A DNA stretch of 64,000 bases from Xylanibacter oryzae DSM 17970 (lineage in GTDB: Bacteria; Bacteroidota; Bacteroidia; Bacteroidales; Bacteroidaceae), in NCBI RefSeq assembly GCF_000585355.1, contig NZ_KK073873.1:3223992-3287991 (forward strand), read 5' to 3'. The notes under the pieces are model-generated. The model was given only the letters and a program-made list of their open reading frames with translations. It searched no databases and was not told the DNA's origin. The position numbers and the translations under genes were made by a program. Below are positions 1-8,591 of the stretch, in pieces (the first letter of the stretch is position 1; every line of letters starts with the position of its first letter).

Positions 1-2
1 AG

Positions 3-491
3 CAAAGAGCCCATACTCGAATACTGTATGAGAAATATATGGTACAGTTTAGCAATAAGACATGGACTTCACAGCGCCTCCTATTTCCTGAAGTTGTTCA
101 GTTGCCACAGTCACAATCAGTTATACTACAAAAGATATTCCAAGAGATGTCTGAAATAGGTTTCGAACTTACAGATTTAGGTGGAGGAAGCTACGCTATA
201 AATGGCGTTCCTGATGGAATTGATGGACTTAGCTGGGGTGATATGATTAAAAACATAGTGGAGAGTTATATTAATGATGGAACTAAGGTAGGATCTAATA
301 TATACAATTCTATATCTGCGACAATGGCTCAAAGAGCATCAATTCCGGTAGGTCAGGTACTGACCAATGCTGAGATGGAAAATATTGTAAATGAGTTGTT
401 TAGCTGCGAGAATGTTAATTATACTCCTGATGGAAATGCCATATTATGTATCTTACCGCAAAGGGAAATCGAGCATCTATTTGGGGAATAA
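3..491 (+). CDS. mutL: DNA mismatch repair protein MutL, C-terminal end (5' truncated by window)
   Basis: The frame is open from base 3 to the stop and reads QRAHTRILYEKY at its left edge, matching the D-Q-H-A/R-A-H-E-R-like motif that opens the MutL C-terminal dimerisation domain. Downstream it has the ARAASIPYGQ-like segment (here QRASIPVGQVLTNAEM) and the terminal NYTPDG...EIEHLF block typical of Bacteroidales MutL. MutL couples MutS mismatch recognition to strand incision and removal. Only about 162 residues are visible; the N-terminal GHKL ATPase lies outside the window, so an internal ATG at 39 is not the true start. Identification rests on motif recognition of the C-terminal domain. 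Confidence 0.85.
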   Translation, partial: QRAHTRILYEKYMVQFSNKTWTSQRLLFPEVVQLPQSQSVILQKIFQEMSEIGFELTDLGGGSYAINGVPDGIDGLSWGDMIKNIVESYINDGTKVGSNIYNSISATMAQRASIPVGQVLTNAEMENIVNELFSCENVNYTPDGNAILCILPQREIEHLFGE

Positions 492-576
492 TAACAAAAG
501 TAACGATATATTTGCAGTATTTTGTTAAAATGACAAAAATAGAAGAAAAAAAACACAACATGTAGAAAAATATCAT

Positions 577-584
577 TATCTTTG
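577..584 (+). promoter_or_regulatory. Promoter -7 box of the OmpA-family gene
   Basis: TATCTTTG matches the Bacteroidetes sigma-ABfr -7 consensus TAnnTTTG and lies about 60 bases before the ATG at 646. No convincing -33 TTG is seen about 20 bases upstream. Confidence 0.6.
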
Positions 585-645
585 CCGCCAAATAGGATTT
601 TCATCTATAGAATGAAGATTATTGATTATTAAATAAATAAAAGTT

Positions 646-1788
646 ATGAGAAAATTATTAATCGTATTGGCTTTTGCCGGTGTTTCTGCAGCTTCAATGG
701 CACAGAACACAAATACTGTACCTACAGAAAAGTACAGTGTTGCAACTAATTCTTTTTGGAGCAATTGGTTTGTTCAGGTAGGTGGACAGTGGAATGCTTG
801 GTATTCTGACCAAGAAGTAGGGAAAGGTCTATCAAAAAATCCGTTCAAGAGTTTCCGTAGCGGTCAGGCTATTTCTTTCTCTGTTGGTAAATGGTTTACA
901 CCAGGAATTGGTCTTCGTACTAAATTTGCTGGAATTTGGGGTAAGACTGTTCTTGATGACAACAAAAACACAAACAAATATTGGACTGCTAACGAACAAG
1001 TATTGTTTAATTTGAGCAATATGTTTTTTGGATATAACCCAACTCGTGTTTGGAACTTTATTCCATTCGCAGGTGCAGGTATCTCTCGTTCATGCACATA
1101 TAACAGATATGGACAGCAGTTCAGCGCAGGTCTTTTGAATGAATTCAATGTATCTAAGAGAGTTGCTGTTAATGTTGAATTGGGTTGGAACTTAATGACT
1201 CGTGATGCAGACGGTGTAGAAGGTACATACAGCAAACGTAATTTGAAGAGTAAAGATAATGATCTTTATGCAGAAGTTGGTTTGACATTCAACTTGGGTA
1301 AAACAGGTTGGGAGAAGACTCCAGACGTAGCAGCTCTTCAGGCTCTGAGCAAATCTCAGCTAGATGCACTTAATGCACAGTTGTCTGATGAACAGGCCGA
1401 AAATGCTAAACTGAAAGATGCCTTGGCTAATCAGAAACCAGCTGAACCAACAGTGACTAAAGAGATTGTTAATACTCCTATTTCAGTATTCTTCAACCTT
1501 GGTAAATCTGAAATTGCTTCTAAGAAAGACTTAGTAAATATTAAGGCTCTTGCTAGCTATGCTAAAGATAACAACTCTAAGATTACAGTAACCGGTAATG
1601 CTGATAGCGCAACAGGTTCTGCAAAGTATAACAAGAAATTGTCAGAGAAACGTGCAAACAAGATCGCTGATGTACTTGTTAAGTTGGGCATAAGCCGTGA
1701 TAACATTTCTATTGTAGCTAACGGTGGTGTTGATACACTTTCACCTGTTTCTTACAACCGTCGTGCAATAGTTCAGATCGCACAATAA
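646..1788 (+). CDS. OmpA-family outer-membrane porin
   Basis: The 380-residue protein starts with a signal peptide (MRKLLIVLAFAGVSAASMA, cleavage probably before QN). It continues as an aromatic-rich beta-barrel region to about residue 225, then a short coiled or linker segment with alternating Gln/Leu/Ala (about 235-265). It ends in an OmpA peptidoglycan-binding domain (about 275-380) with the family's VFFNLGKSEI start and the NRRA signature near the C-terminus. The family anchors the outer membrane to peptidoglycan and is usually among the most abundant surface proteins of Prevotella and Bacteroides. The gene is monocistronic, with its own promoter and a strong terminator. Confidence 0.9.
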   Translation: MRKLLIVLAFAGVSAASMAQNTNTVPTEKYSVATNSFWSNWFVQVGGQWNAWYSDQEVGKGLSKNPFKSFRSGQAISFSVGKWFTPGIGLRTKFAGIWGKTVLDDNKNTNKYWTANEQVLFNLSNMFFGYNPTRVWNFIPFAGAGISRSCTYNRYGQQFSAGLLNEFNVSKRVAVNVELGWNLMTRDADGVEGTYSKRNLKSKDNDLYAEVGLTFNLGKTGWEKTPDVAALQALSKSQLDALNAQLSDEQAENAKLKDALANQKPAEPTVTKEIVNTPISVFFNLGKSEIASKKDLVNIKALASYAKDNNSKITVTGNADSATGSAKYNKKLSEKRANKIADVLVKLGISRDNISIVANGGVDTLSPVSYNRRAIVQIAQ

Positions 1789-1810
1789 TACTTATTCAGT
1801 AAAATAAAAA

Positions 1811-1839
1811 AGGCGTCTCAACATTGAGACGCTTTTTTT
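1811..1839 (+). terminator. Rho-independent terminator after the OmpA gene
   Basis: The arms GCGTCTCA and TGAGACGC pair around a 4-base loop and are followed by seven T residues. Confidence 0.9.
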
Positions 1840-1845
1840 GTGTTT

Positions 1846-2115
1846 GATTGTTTGAGGTTGCATATAAGAGAGATTTTTTTTGTATGCTGAATATATTTCT
1901 ATACACATCCTATTGTTCTATTTACCGGATGTAAATGTACGTAGTGAACAAGGTATGGCTATGCTTTTATTATTATAAAGGCAGGCAATAGTCATGACTT
2001 TATCAGATAATCAATGTGCAGTTGTCTTTGAATTACGTATAAGGTTTTGGCTCTTATTATATAATTGTTGTATTAAATACTCAATAAACAGGTAGAAAGT
2101 ATGTAAAGGTTAATA
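1846..2115. other. Intergenic stretch with no recognised feature
   Basis: This AT-rich sequence lies between the convergent ompA-like and trpS genes. I see no open frame with coding character, promoter box pair or extended repeat. Confidence 0.5.
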
Positions 2116-2147
2116 AAAAGCCGTCTGATAAATAATTATCAGACGGC
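2116..2147 (-). terminator. Rho-independent terminator of trpS
   Basis: A perfect 10-bp stem (CCGTCTGATA / TATCAGACGG) with loop AATAAT is followed on the minus strand by CTTTTTATT. It lies just beyond the trpS stop. Confidence 0.85.
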
Positions 2148-2172
2148 ATAAGATGTGTTTATTGTAAATTAA

Positions 2173-3162
2173 TCAGAAAGCCCTAAAACCTATAATTCTT
2201 CTAACTTCTTTTAGTGTAGCTGACGCACTTTCGCGAGCCTCTTCTGCACCTTCTTTTGCTATTTTATCTAAAAGTTCAGTGTTTGCACTGTATTCAAGAA
2301 TTTTCTCTCTTATCGGAGCTACTGTCTTGCAGACATCCTCGGCTATCTGTTTTTTCAGATCACCGTATCTCAAAGTACAGTTATTCCATTTTTCGTCGAA
2401 ATACTTATAAGTCTCTTCGCTAGATACTATTTTTAAGAATGTGAAGAGATTTTCGATTACTTCAGGCTTTTCGCTATTCATCGCCTGTGGTCCAAGGTCA
2501 GTAACAGCCTTCATAACTTTCTTACTGATTGTTTTGTCGTCATCCCTTAAGTAAATGCAGTTGCCTTCACTTTTACCCATCTTTCCACTTCCGTCAAGTC
2601 CGGGAACTTTAAGCGCTTGCGAGTTAAAGTAGAAATTTTGTGGCTCAGGGAATAGCTCAACACCATATATATTATTGAATCTGCGTGCGCATCTGCGAGC
2701 CATCTCCATATTCTGCTCCTGATCTTTTCCTACAGGAACCTTGTTCACTCTGTGCTGAAGGATATCTGCCGCCATCAGAGTAGGGTAGGTAAGAAGTCCC
2801 GCATTTACATTATCCGGTTGTTTGCGAGCCTTTTCTTTGAAAGTTGTTACACGTTCCAATTCACCAAGATAAGTGTTCATGTTAAGGTATAAATAAAGTT
2901 CAAGAGTCTCTTTTACATCACTCTGAACATATATAGGAGCTTTGTGTGGGTCTATGCCACAAGCTAGATATTCGGCCATTATCGTCCTTGAACTTGCTTG
3001 TATATCTTCAGGCTTTGGTCTTGTCGTCAGAGAATGCCAATCTGCAATAAAGAATAAACATTTGTATACCTCTTGCATCTGTACAAAACTCTTAACAGCC
3101 CCGAAATAATTACCTAAATGCAGGTTACCTGTAGGGCGTATACCACTTACTACTTTTTCCAT
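2173..3162 (-). CDS. trpS: Tryptophanyl-tRNA synthetase
   Basis: A class I aminoacyl-tRNA synthetase that charges tRNA-Trp with tryptophan in the cytosol. The 329-residue length is normal for bacterial TrpRS. The HIGH-type motif is PTGNLHLGN (residues 10-18) and the KMSKS-type loop is KMGKS (about 194-198). The downstream helical domain carries the usual anticodon-recognition region. The start at MEKVVSGIRPTG is fixed by alignment to the family, where the Rossmann fold begins within the first residues. The gene has its own promoter on the minus strand and a terminator, so it appears monocistronic. Confidence 0.97.
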   Translation of the reverse strand: MEKVVSGIRPTGNLHLGNYFGAVKSFVQMQEVYKCLFFIADWHSLTTRPKPEDIQASSRTIMAEYLACGIDPHKAPIYVQSDVKETLELYLYLNMNTYLGELERVTTFKEKARKQPDNVNAGLLTYPTLMAADILQHRVNKVPVGKDQEQNMEMARRCARRFNNIYGVELFPEPQNFYFNSQALKVPGLDGSGKMGKSEGNCIYLRDDDKTISKKVMKAVTDLGPQAMNSEKPEVIENLFTFLKIVSSEETYKYFDEKWNNCTLRYGDLKKQIAEDVCKTVAPIREKILEYSANTELLDKIAKEGAEEARESASATLKEVRRIIGFRAF

Positions 3163-3203
3163 TATTCTATATTGAATTTAGTTGTTATATTCTATAATGA
3201 CCG

Positions 3204-3211
3204 CAAAGGTA
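3204..3211 (-). promoter_or_regulatory. Promoter -7 box of trpS
   Basis: CAAAGGTA on the plus strand reads TACCTTTG on the minus strand, a perfect -7 box about 40 bases before the trpS ATG. A short dyad (CACAAA-A-TTTGTG, 3222-3234) lies just upstream, in the region expected for an operator; its role is unknown. Confidence 0.65.
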
Positions 3212-3262
3212 CTAAAAATCGCACAAAATTTGTGTATAAAAGAAAAAATAATGATATAAAAT

Positions 3263-3293
3263 TTGGAGGTTTAATAAAATTTATATACCTTTG
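3263..3293 (+). promoter_or_regulatory. Promoter of the first tRNA-Val gene
   Basis: A -33 TTG (3263-3265) is followed 20 bases later by a consensus -7 TACCTTTG (3286-3293), about 28 bases before the tRNA 5' end. Confidence 0.8.
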
Positions 3294-3321
3294 CACTCGC
3301 TTTAAGATAATAAAGCCTATA

Positions 3322-3396
3322 GGGCGTTTAGCTCAGCTGGTTTAGAGCATCTGCCTTACAAGCAGAGGGTCGGCGGTTCGAATCCGTCAACGCCCA
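3322..3396 (+). tRNA. tRNA-Val (anticodon TAC), copy 1
   Basis: The cloverleaf is clear. The acceptor arms are GGGCGTT / AACGCCC. The anticodon stem is TCTGC / GCAGA around the loop CTTACAA, giving anticodon TAC (valine). The T-arm is GGCGG-TTCGAAT-CCGTC. The discriminator is A and a complete CCA is not encoded. The gene is identical over 75 bases to the copy at 5349-5423. Confidence 0.97.
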
Positions 3397-3401
3397 CCTG
3401 A

Positions 3402-3446
3402 TAAAATCCTTGTGATATCATATCGCAAGGATTTTATTTTATTTTA
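3402..3446 (+). terminator. Terminator after tRNA-Val copy 1
   Basis: AAAATCCTTG pairs with CAAGGATTTT around an internal segment and is followed by a T-rich tract. Confidence 0.75.
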
Positions 3447-3481
3447 GACATTATATTTATGCCTATTAGCGATAAAATAGC

Positions 3482-3489
3482 TATATTTG
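3482..3489 (+). promoter_or_regulatory. Promoter -7 box of the phenylacetate-CoA ligase gene
   Basis: TATATTTG matches the -7 consensus 34 bases before the ATG at 3523. A longer in-frame reading from a TTG at 3487 would start inside this box, which argues for the ATG. Confidence 0.65.
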
Positions 3490-3522
3490 CATCGATTATG
3501 TCTAACCAACGATAAAACTACA

Positions 3523-4821
3523 ATGATTTGGAATGAAAGTATCGAATGCATGGATCGCGAACAATTGCGCGAAGTACAAAGCCTTCGACTGAAAAAAATG
3601 GTTGATTATGTTTATCATAACACACCGTTCTACCGTAAAAAATTTCAAGAAATGGATCTGTCTCCAGATGATATTAAGGATATAGACGACATCTCGAAAT
3701 TACCTTTTACTAACAAACTTGACCTTAGAGACAATTATCCTTTCGGCCTTGCTGCCGTGCCTATGAGTCAGATTGTACGTATACATGCATCTTCTGGTAC
3801 TACCGGAAAACCGGTTGTCGTTCTTTACACCCGTAAGGATTTATCTGTCTGGGCAGAGAGTATTTCACGTGCTTTCACTGCATATGGGGCTTCGCAAAAT
3901 GATATATTCCAAATCTCTTATGGCTATGGTCTGTTTACAGGCGGTTTGGGTGCTCATGATGGTGCTACAAATATTGGTGCAAGTGTAATCCCGATGTCTT
4001 CTGGTAATACTCAAAAACAGATAACGTTAATGCATGATTTTGGTGCTTCTGTCTTGTGTTGTACTCCTTCTTATGCATTGTTCTTGGGCGAAGCAATGAA
4101 AGAGTCGGAATATTCGCGCGATGAATTTAAACTGCGTGTAGGATGTTTTGGCGCAGAACCTTGGACAGAGAATATGCGCAAGAAATTGCAAGAATCTTTA
4201 GGCATCAAGGCTTATGATATATATGGATTGAGTGAAGTGGCTGGTCCTGGCGTAGGCTATGAGTGTGAATGTCAGCATGGAACACATCTTAATGAGGACT
4301 ACTATTATCCGGAAATTGTAGATCCTAAAACAGGAGATCCTTTGCCTGAGGGACAGTTGGGCGAATTGTGCTTTACTCACCTTGTTAAAGAAGGCATGCC
4401 ATTGTTGCGCTACCGCACTCACGACTTGACTGCATTGCATTACGATAAATGCTCATGCGGAAGAACATTTGTCAGGATGGATCGTATCTTGGGTCGCTGC
4501 GATGATATGCTTATTATCCGTGGCGTAAACGTATTTCCGACACAGATAGAAGCTGTGATACTCAGTCTTAAGGAATTTGAGCCACACTATCAACTTACTG
4601 TAGGACGTGAAAATAACACAGATACATCCGAACTAAAAGTAGAGCTTAAAGAAGAATATTTTACCGACGAGATGAGTCAGATGGTTGCACTACAAAAGAA
4701 ACTTGAAGGTGAACTGAAAAGCGTTATCGGTATAGGCTTTAAAGTGAAAATAGTAGAGCCAAAGAGTCTGGAACGTAGTACCGGTAAGGCAAAACGTGTA
4801 ATAGACAATAGAAAATTATAA
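3523..4821 (+). CDS. paaK: Phenylacetate-CoA ligase (AMP-forming)
   Basis: An adenylate-forming enzyme that activates phenylacetate or related aryl acids to CoA thioesters with ATP. The 432 residues match the PaaK family in length and order. The N-terminal block holds the FYRKKF motif, the phosphate-binding loop is SSGTTGKP (about 90-97), YGLSE lies in the core, and the C-terminal lid carries RCDDMLIIRGVNVFP and GKAKRV. In Bacteroidetes this enzyme is usually tied to aromatic amino-acid oxidative decarboxylation. The following ACT protein, 20 bases downstream, fits that context, but no indolepyruvate oxidoreductase gene is adjacent here. The start is the ATG downstream of the -7 box. Confidence 0.9.
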   Translation: MIWNESIECMDREQLREVQSLRLKKMVDYVYHNTPFYRKKFQEMDLSPDDIKDIDDISKLPFTNKLDLRDNYPFGLAAVPMSQIVRIHASSGTTGKPVVVLYTRKDLSVWAESISRAFTAYGASQNDIFQISYGYGLFTGGLGAHDGATNIGASVIPMSSGNTQKQITLMHDFGASVLCCTPSYALFLGEAMKESEYSRDEFKLRVGCFGAEPWTENMRKKLQESLGIKAYDIYGLSEVAGPGVGYECECQHGTHLNEDYYYPEIVDPKTGDPLPEGQLGELCFTHLVKEGMPLLRYRTHDLTALHYDKCSCGRTFVRMDRILGRCDDMLIIRGVNVFPTQIEAVILSLKEFEPHYQLTVGRENNTDTSELKVELKEEYFTDEMSQMVALQKKLEGELKSVIGIGFKVKIVEPKSLERSTGKAKRVIDNRKL

Positions 4822-4841
4822 CCTTTATAAAAAATAATAAT

Positions 4842-5267
4842 ATGTTAGCTAAGCAATTATCAATATTCCTCGAGAATAAGTCAGGTAGACTTACAGAGGT
4901 AACAGAAGTATTGGGCAATTCGGGCGTAAATCTTTCAGCCATGAGCATAGCAGATAACTCTGATTTCGGCATACTCCGTTGTATTGTTTCCGATCCTGAT
5001 TTTGCATGCAAAGTATTAAAGGATGCAGGGTTTGCTGTTAAAATTACAGACGTTATCGGTTTCAGTTGTCCCAACACATCAGGCTCACTTGCCCTAGTAC
5101 TGAAGTATCTGTCTGATAATGGCGTATTTATAGAATATATGTACTCCTTTGCCAATGGCGATGTAGCCAATGTCGTGATACGTCCTACAGATTTGGAGAG
5201 CTGTGAAAAAATACTTTCAGAGAAAAAAGTAGACCTTCTTGCGGCTAATGATTTGTATAAACTTTGA
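4842..5267 (+). CDS. Tandem ACT-domain regulatory protein
   Basis: The 141 residues form two ACT domains (about 1-66 and 72-141). The first begins KQLSIFLENKSGRLTEVTEVL and carries the GVNLSAMSIAD turn; the second begins GSLALVLKYLSDNGVFIEYMYS. ACT domains bind amino acids and usually act as allosteric sensors. The gene lies 20 bases after paaK and is almost certainly co-transcribed, as is common in Bacteroidetes, where the pair often accompanies 2-oxoacid:ferredoxin oxidoreductases. A direct role in sensing aromatic amino acids is inferred from that association. Confidence 0.85.
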   Translation: MLAKQLSIFLENKSGRLTEVTEVLGNSGVNLSAMSIADNSDFGILRCIVSDPDFACKVLKDAGFAVKITDVIGFSCPNTSGSLALVLKYLSDNGVFIEYMYSFANGDVANVVIRPTDLESCEKILSEKKVDLLAANDLYKL

Positions 5268-5295
5268 ATTATAAATAAAAAAGTGGTGCAAAAGT

Positions 5296-5326
5296 TTGGC
5301 GGTTCCAAAAAAAACGCATACCTTTG
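5296..5326 (+). promoter_or_regulatory. Promoter of the second tRNA-Val gene
   Basis: TTG (5296-5298), 20 bases, then TACCTTTG (5319-5326). The box and spacing match those of the first tRNA-Val promoter. Confidence 0.8.
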
Positions 5327-5348
5327 CACCGCTTTACAGAAAATGTAA

Positions 5349-5423
5349 GGGCGTTTAGCTCAGCTGGTTTAGAGCATCTGCCTTACAAGCAGAGGGTCGG
5401 CGGTTCGAATCCGTCAACGCCCA
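5349..5423 (+). tRNA. tRNA-Val (anticodon TAC), copy 2
   Basis: Identical over all 75 bases to the copy at 3322-3396, with the same anticodon TAC. The two copies are direct repeats bracketing the paaK/ACT pair, and each has its own promoter and terminator. Confidence 0.97.
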
Positions 5424-5427
5424 CACC

Positions 5428-5461
5428 AAGACCTTTCATACTTCTGAGAGGTCTTTTTTTT
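5428..5461 (+). terminator. Terminator after tRNA-Val copy 2
   Basis: AAGACCT pairs with AGGTCTT, followed by a run of T residues. Confidence 0.85.
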
Positions 5462-5503
5462 GTTATAAAATGCTGTTTTTTTAAACTTTAATAGTTTAAA
5501 TTA

Positions 5504-5532
5504 TTGTAAGTCGATTTAATTTATTAACTTTG
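5504..5532 (+). promoter_or_regulatory. Promoter of purB
   Basis: A -33 TTG (5504-5506) is separated by 18 bases from the -7 TAACTTTG (5525-5532), about 26 bases before the purB ATG. Confidence 0.7.
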
Positions 5533-5557
5533 CCCCAATAATTATATAAGTATTAGT

Positions 5558-6904
5558 ATGGAGCTCGATTTATTAACCGCCATCTCACCTATAGATGGGC
5601 GCTATAGAGGTAAAACAGAAAAACTAGCAGATTACTTTTCAGAGTATGCACTTATTCGCTACCGTGTCCGCGTAGAAATAGAGTATTTTATTACTTTATG
5701 TGAATTGCCATTGCCACAACTGAAAGGTTTTGATCATCAACTATTTGGAAGATTGCGAGATATCTATCAGAAATTTGATCAGAATGATGCACAAAGAATT
5801 AAGGATATTGAGAAAATAACCAACCACGATGTTAAGGCCGTGGAGTATTTTTTGAAAGAAGAATTCGATAAAATAGGAAATCTTGATGATTTCAAAGAGT
5901 TTATCCACTTCGGTTTGACATCTCAGGATATAAACAATACCTCTGTGCCATTGTCGATAAAAGATGCGCTTAATGAAGTTTATTATCCTCAGGTTCAAGA
6001 ACTTATAGATCAGCTGCAAACATATGCAGATGAGTGGAAAGATATTCCGATGCTTGCAAAAACACACGGTCAGCCGGCTTCTCCTACTCGTCTTGGAAAA
6101 GAAATAATGGTATACGTCTATCGTCTTACCGTACAATTAGAACAGTTGAAATCATTACCGATAACAGCAAAGTTTGGTGGTGCAACTGGCAATTATAATG
6201 CACATCATGTTGCTTATCCTGAGTATGACTGGAAAAAGTTTGGCGATAAATTCGTTTCCGACAAATTAGGATTACAGAGAGAGCAATATACTACACAGAT
6301 TAGTAATTATGATAATTTGGGCGCTATTTTTGATGCCCTACGTCGTATTAATACAATAGTTCTAGACTTAGACCGCGACTTCTGGATGTACATATCAATG
6401 GAGTACTTCAAACAGAAAATCAAAGCAGGCGAAGTCGGTTCAAGTGCAATGCCACATAAGGTTAATCCTATTGATTACGAGAATAGCGAAGGCAACCTCG
6501 GACTGTCTAACGCAGTGTTACAGTTCCTTGCTCAGAAACTACCGGTTAGTCGTCTGCAGCGTGACCTTACCGATTCAACAGTTCTTCGCAATATAGGTGT
6601 CCCTCTCGGACATAGTCTTATTGCATTCCAGAGCACACTGAAAGGTTTAAGAAAATTGATTCTCAATGAAGACAAAATAAGTGAAGATCTTGATAACACA
6701 TGGGCGGTAGTAGCAGAAGCTATTCAGACCATATTACGTAGAGAGGCCTATCCTCATCCATATGAGGCTTTGAAAGCCTTGACACGTACAAATAAGAAAA
6801 TGACTGAAGAAACTATACACGACTTCATAAGCACACTTAATGTTTCAGATAATGTTAAAGCCGAACTTATGGCAATAACACCTCATACATACACAGGAAT
6901 ATAA
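5558..6904 (+). CDS. purB: Adenylosuccinate lyase
   Basis: This enzyme catalyses two beta-eliminations of fumarate in purine synthesis, from SAICAR and from adenylosuccinate. The 448-residue protein belongs to the E. coli-type PurB branch. It starts LTAISPIDGRY, has the HFGLTSQDINNT and AKTHGQPASPT conserved blocks, and the mobile signature loop SSAMPHKVNPIDYENSEGN from residue 295. Its length is normal. It has its own promoter, and no other purine genes flank it. Confidence 0.97.
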   Translation: MELDLLTAISPIDGRYRGKTEKLADYFSEYALIRYRVRVEIEYFITLCELPLPQLKGFDHQLFGRLRDIYQKFDQNDAQRIKDIEKITNHDVKAVEYFLKEEFDKIGNLDDFKEFIHFGLTSQDINNTSVPLSIKDALNEVYYPQVQELIDQLQTYADEWKDIPMLAKTHGQPASPTRLGKEIMVYVYRLTVQLEQLKSLPITAKFGGATGNYNAHHVAYPEYDWKKFGDKFVSDKLGLQREQYTTQISNYDNLGAIFDALRRINTIVLDLDRDFWMYISMEYFKQKIKAGEVGSSAMPHKVNPIDYENSEGNLGLSNAVLQFLAQKLPVSRLQRDLTDSTVLRNIGVPLGHSLIAFQSTLKGLRKLILNEDKISEDLDNTWAVVAEAIQTILRREAYPHPYEALKALTRTNKKMTEETIHDFISTLNVSDNVKAELMAITPHTYTGI

Positions 6905-6972
6905 TAAATATTTATATAATTAATTTTTTAGTAAATGGCCGTGAGGCTTAAATAATACAAAACAATACTATC

Positions 6973-8559
6973 ATGGATTTAGAAAACGAGAAAACTCAGC
7001 AAGACGTATCTGGCGAACAGAATGAAAAAAGCCGTGAAGGCTATCAACCAACAGGTCAGTACAACAATTATTCGAGAGACTATCATAATAATGGTGGACG
7101 CTCACAGCGCCCACGCATACATGCGCAGTCTTCTTATTCATCAAATAGACCAAACACAGGTGGTGATGACGAAGGATTCCGCCCGGAAGGTTTTGGCTCA
7201 GGACTCCAGTCCGGTCAATCTCAGCAGCGTCCTTATCGCCCACATTATAATAATGGTGGCGGCTATCGTCCACGCTATAATAATGGAGGTGATGGCGAAA
7301 ATGCAGGTGGCTATCAGTCAAGAGGTGGCTATGGTCAGAATCGTCCTCAAGGCGGTTATCGCCCACGCTATAATAATGGTGGAGAAGGCGAAAATGGCGG
7401 CTATCAGCAAAGAGGCGGCTATGGTCAGAATCGTCCTCAAGGCGGTTATCGTCCACGCTATAATAATGGAGGCGAAGGCGAAAATGCAGGTGGCTATCAG
7501 TCAAGAGGTGGTGATGGCGAAAATGTCGGTTATCAGCAAAGAGGTGCCTATGGTCAGAATCGCCCTCAAGGCGGTTATCGTCCACGCTATAATAATGGTG
7601 GAGATGGCGAAAATGCAGGCGGCTATCAGCAAAGAGGCGGCTATGGAGATCGCCCACAGGGTGGTGGCTATCGTCCGCGTTACAATAACGGCGGTGGTTA
7701 CAACAATGGCGGTGGCTACGGTCAGCGTGGCGGCTATAATAATGGTGGTTATAACAGACCTCATTCAGACGACTATGATCCAAATGCAAAGTATAGCCTA
7801 AAGAAGAGAATAGAATATAAAGAACAGCATACAGACCCTAACGAACCGATTCGTCTTAATAAATATCTTGCTAACGCAGGTGTTTGCAGCCGTCGTGAGG
7901 CTGACGAATTCATACAGGCAGGTGTCGTTATTGTAAACGGACAAATTATAACCGAATTGGGAACGAAAGTAAAGCGTTCAGATGAGGTTAAGTTCCACGA
8001 TCAACCCGTAAGTCTGGAAAAAAAAGTTTACGTGCTTCTAAATAAACCTAAGGATTATGTTACTACAAGTGATGATCCTCAGCAGCGCAAGACCGTTATG
8101 GACCTTGTAAAGAATGCATGTTCAGAACGTATATACCCTGTAGGTCGTCTTGACCGCAATACAACAGGAGTACTACTTCTTACTAACGATGGTGATCTGG
8201 CCAGCAAACTTACACATCCTAAGTTCTTGAAGAAAAAGATTTATCATGTTTATCTTGACAAGAATGTAACAGCTCATGATATGGAACAGATTGCTCAAGG
8301 TATAACCCTCGACGACGGTGAAGTTCATGCAGATAGCATTGCTTATGCTGATGATATGGATAAGAGTCAGATAGGAATTGAAATCCATAGCGGTAAGAAC
8401 CGTATCGTTCGCCGTATATTTGAGAGCCTGGGCTATCGCGTTGTCAAACTAGACCGAGTACAGTTCTCTGGTCTTACGAAGAAGAATCTTCGCCGCGGAG
8501 ACTGGCGTTACCTTACACAGCAAGAGGTAGAAATGCTTCGTATGGGAGCATTTGAATAA
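6973..8559 (+). CDS. rRNA pseudouridine synthase (RluB/RsuA type) with Gly/Arg/Tyr/Asn repeat N-terminal extension
   Basis: Residues about 290-528 form a complete RsuA-family enzyme: an S4 RNA-binding domain (IRLNKYLANAGVCSRREADEF), then the catalytic domain with the GRLDRNTTG motif (catalytic Asp394) and the NRIVRRIFESLGY C-terminal block. It should isomerise a uridine in rRNA, probably in the large subunit. The first 285 or so residues are low complexity, with four tandem units of about 30 residues beginning GGYRPRYNNGG and rich in RGG, GYQQRGG and NNGG, like RNA-binding RGG tails. The usual family length is about 240-300 residues, so the extension doubles the protein. asnS follows 32 bases downstream and is probably co-transcribed. 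Confidence 0.9.
   Translation: MDLENEKTQQDVSGEQNEKSREGYQPTGQYNNYSRDYHNNGGRSQRPRIHAQSSYSSNRPNTGGDDEGFRPEGFGSGLQSGQSQQRPYRPHYNNGGGYRPRYNNGGDGENAGGYQSRGGYGQNRPQGGYRPRYNNGGEGENGGYQQRGGYGQNRPQGGYRPRYNNGGEGENAGGYQSRGGDGENVGYQQRGAYGQNRPQGGYRPRYNNGGDGENAGGYQQRGGYGDRPQGGGYRPRYNNGGGYNNGGGYGQRGGYNNGGYNRPHSDDYDPNAKYSLKKRIEYKEQHTDPNEPIRLNKYLANAGVCSRREADEFIQAGVVIVNGQIITELGTKVKRSDEVKFHDQPVSLEKKVYVLLNKPKDYVTTSDDPQQRKTVMDLVKNACSERIYPVGRLDRNTTGVLLLTNDGDLASKLTHPKFLKKKIYHVYLDKNVTAHDMEQIAQGITLDDGEVHADSIAYADDMDKSQIGIEIHSGKNRIVRRIFESLGYRVVKLDRVQFSGLTKKNLRRGDWRYLTQQEVEMLRMGAFE
7255..7740. repeat. In-frame tandem repeats within the pseudouridine synthase gene
   Basis: There are about four imperfect units of 90-130 bp, each encoding GGYRPRYNNGG(D/E)GEN(A)GGYQ(S/Q)RGGYGQNRPQ-like segments, then shorter NNGGGY units. 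One unit carries an internal partial duplication (GGDGEN VGYQQRGAYG). All unit lengths are multiples of three, so copy number can change without a frameshift. Confidence 0.85.
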
Positions 8560-8591
8560 ACACAAATCAACAAGATAAGAAAAAGTAGAAA

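Noticed and set aside
3487..3522. N-terminal extensions starting at TTG inside -7 boxes (paaK, HNH and similar cases)
   Set aside because: Transcription would begin downstream of these codons. The ATG starts match family lengths.
6971..7801. Long antisense and alternate-frame open readings over the pseudouridine synthase repeats
   Set aside because: They arise from the repeat composition (His/Tyr/Asp or Met/Val/Ala-rich) and have no domain resemblance. The sense frame continues into an intact enzyme.
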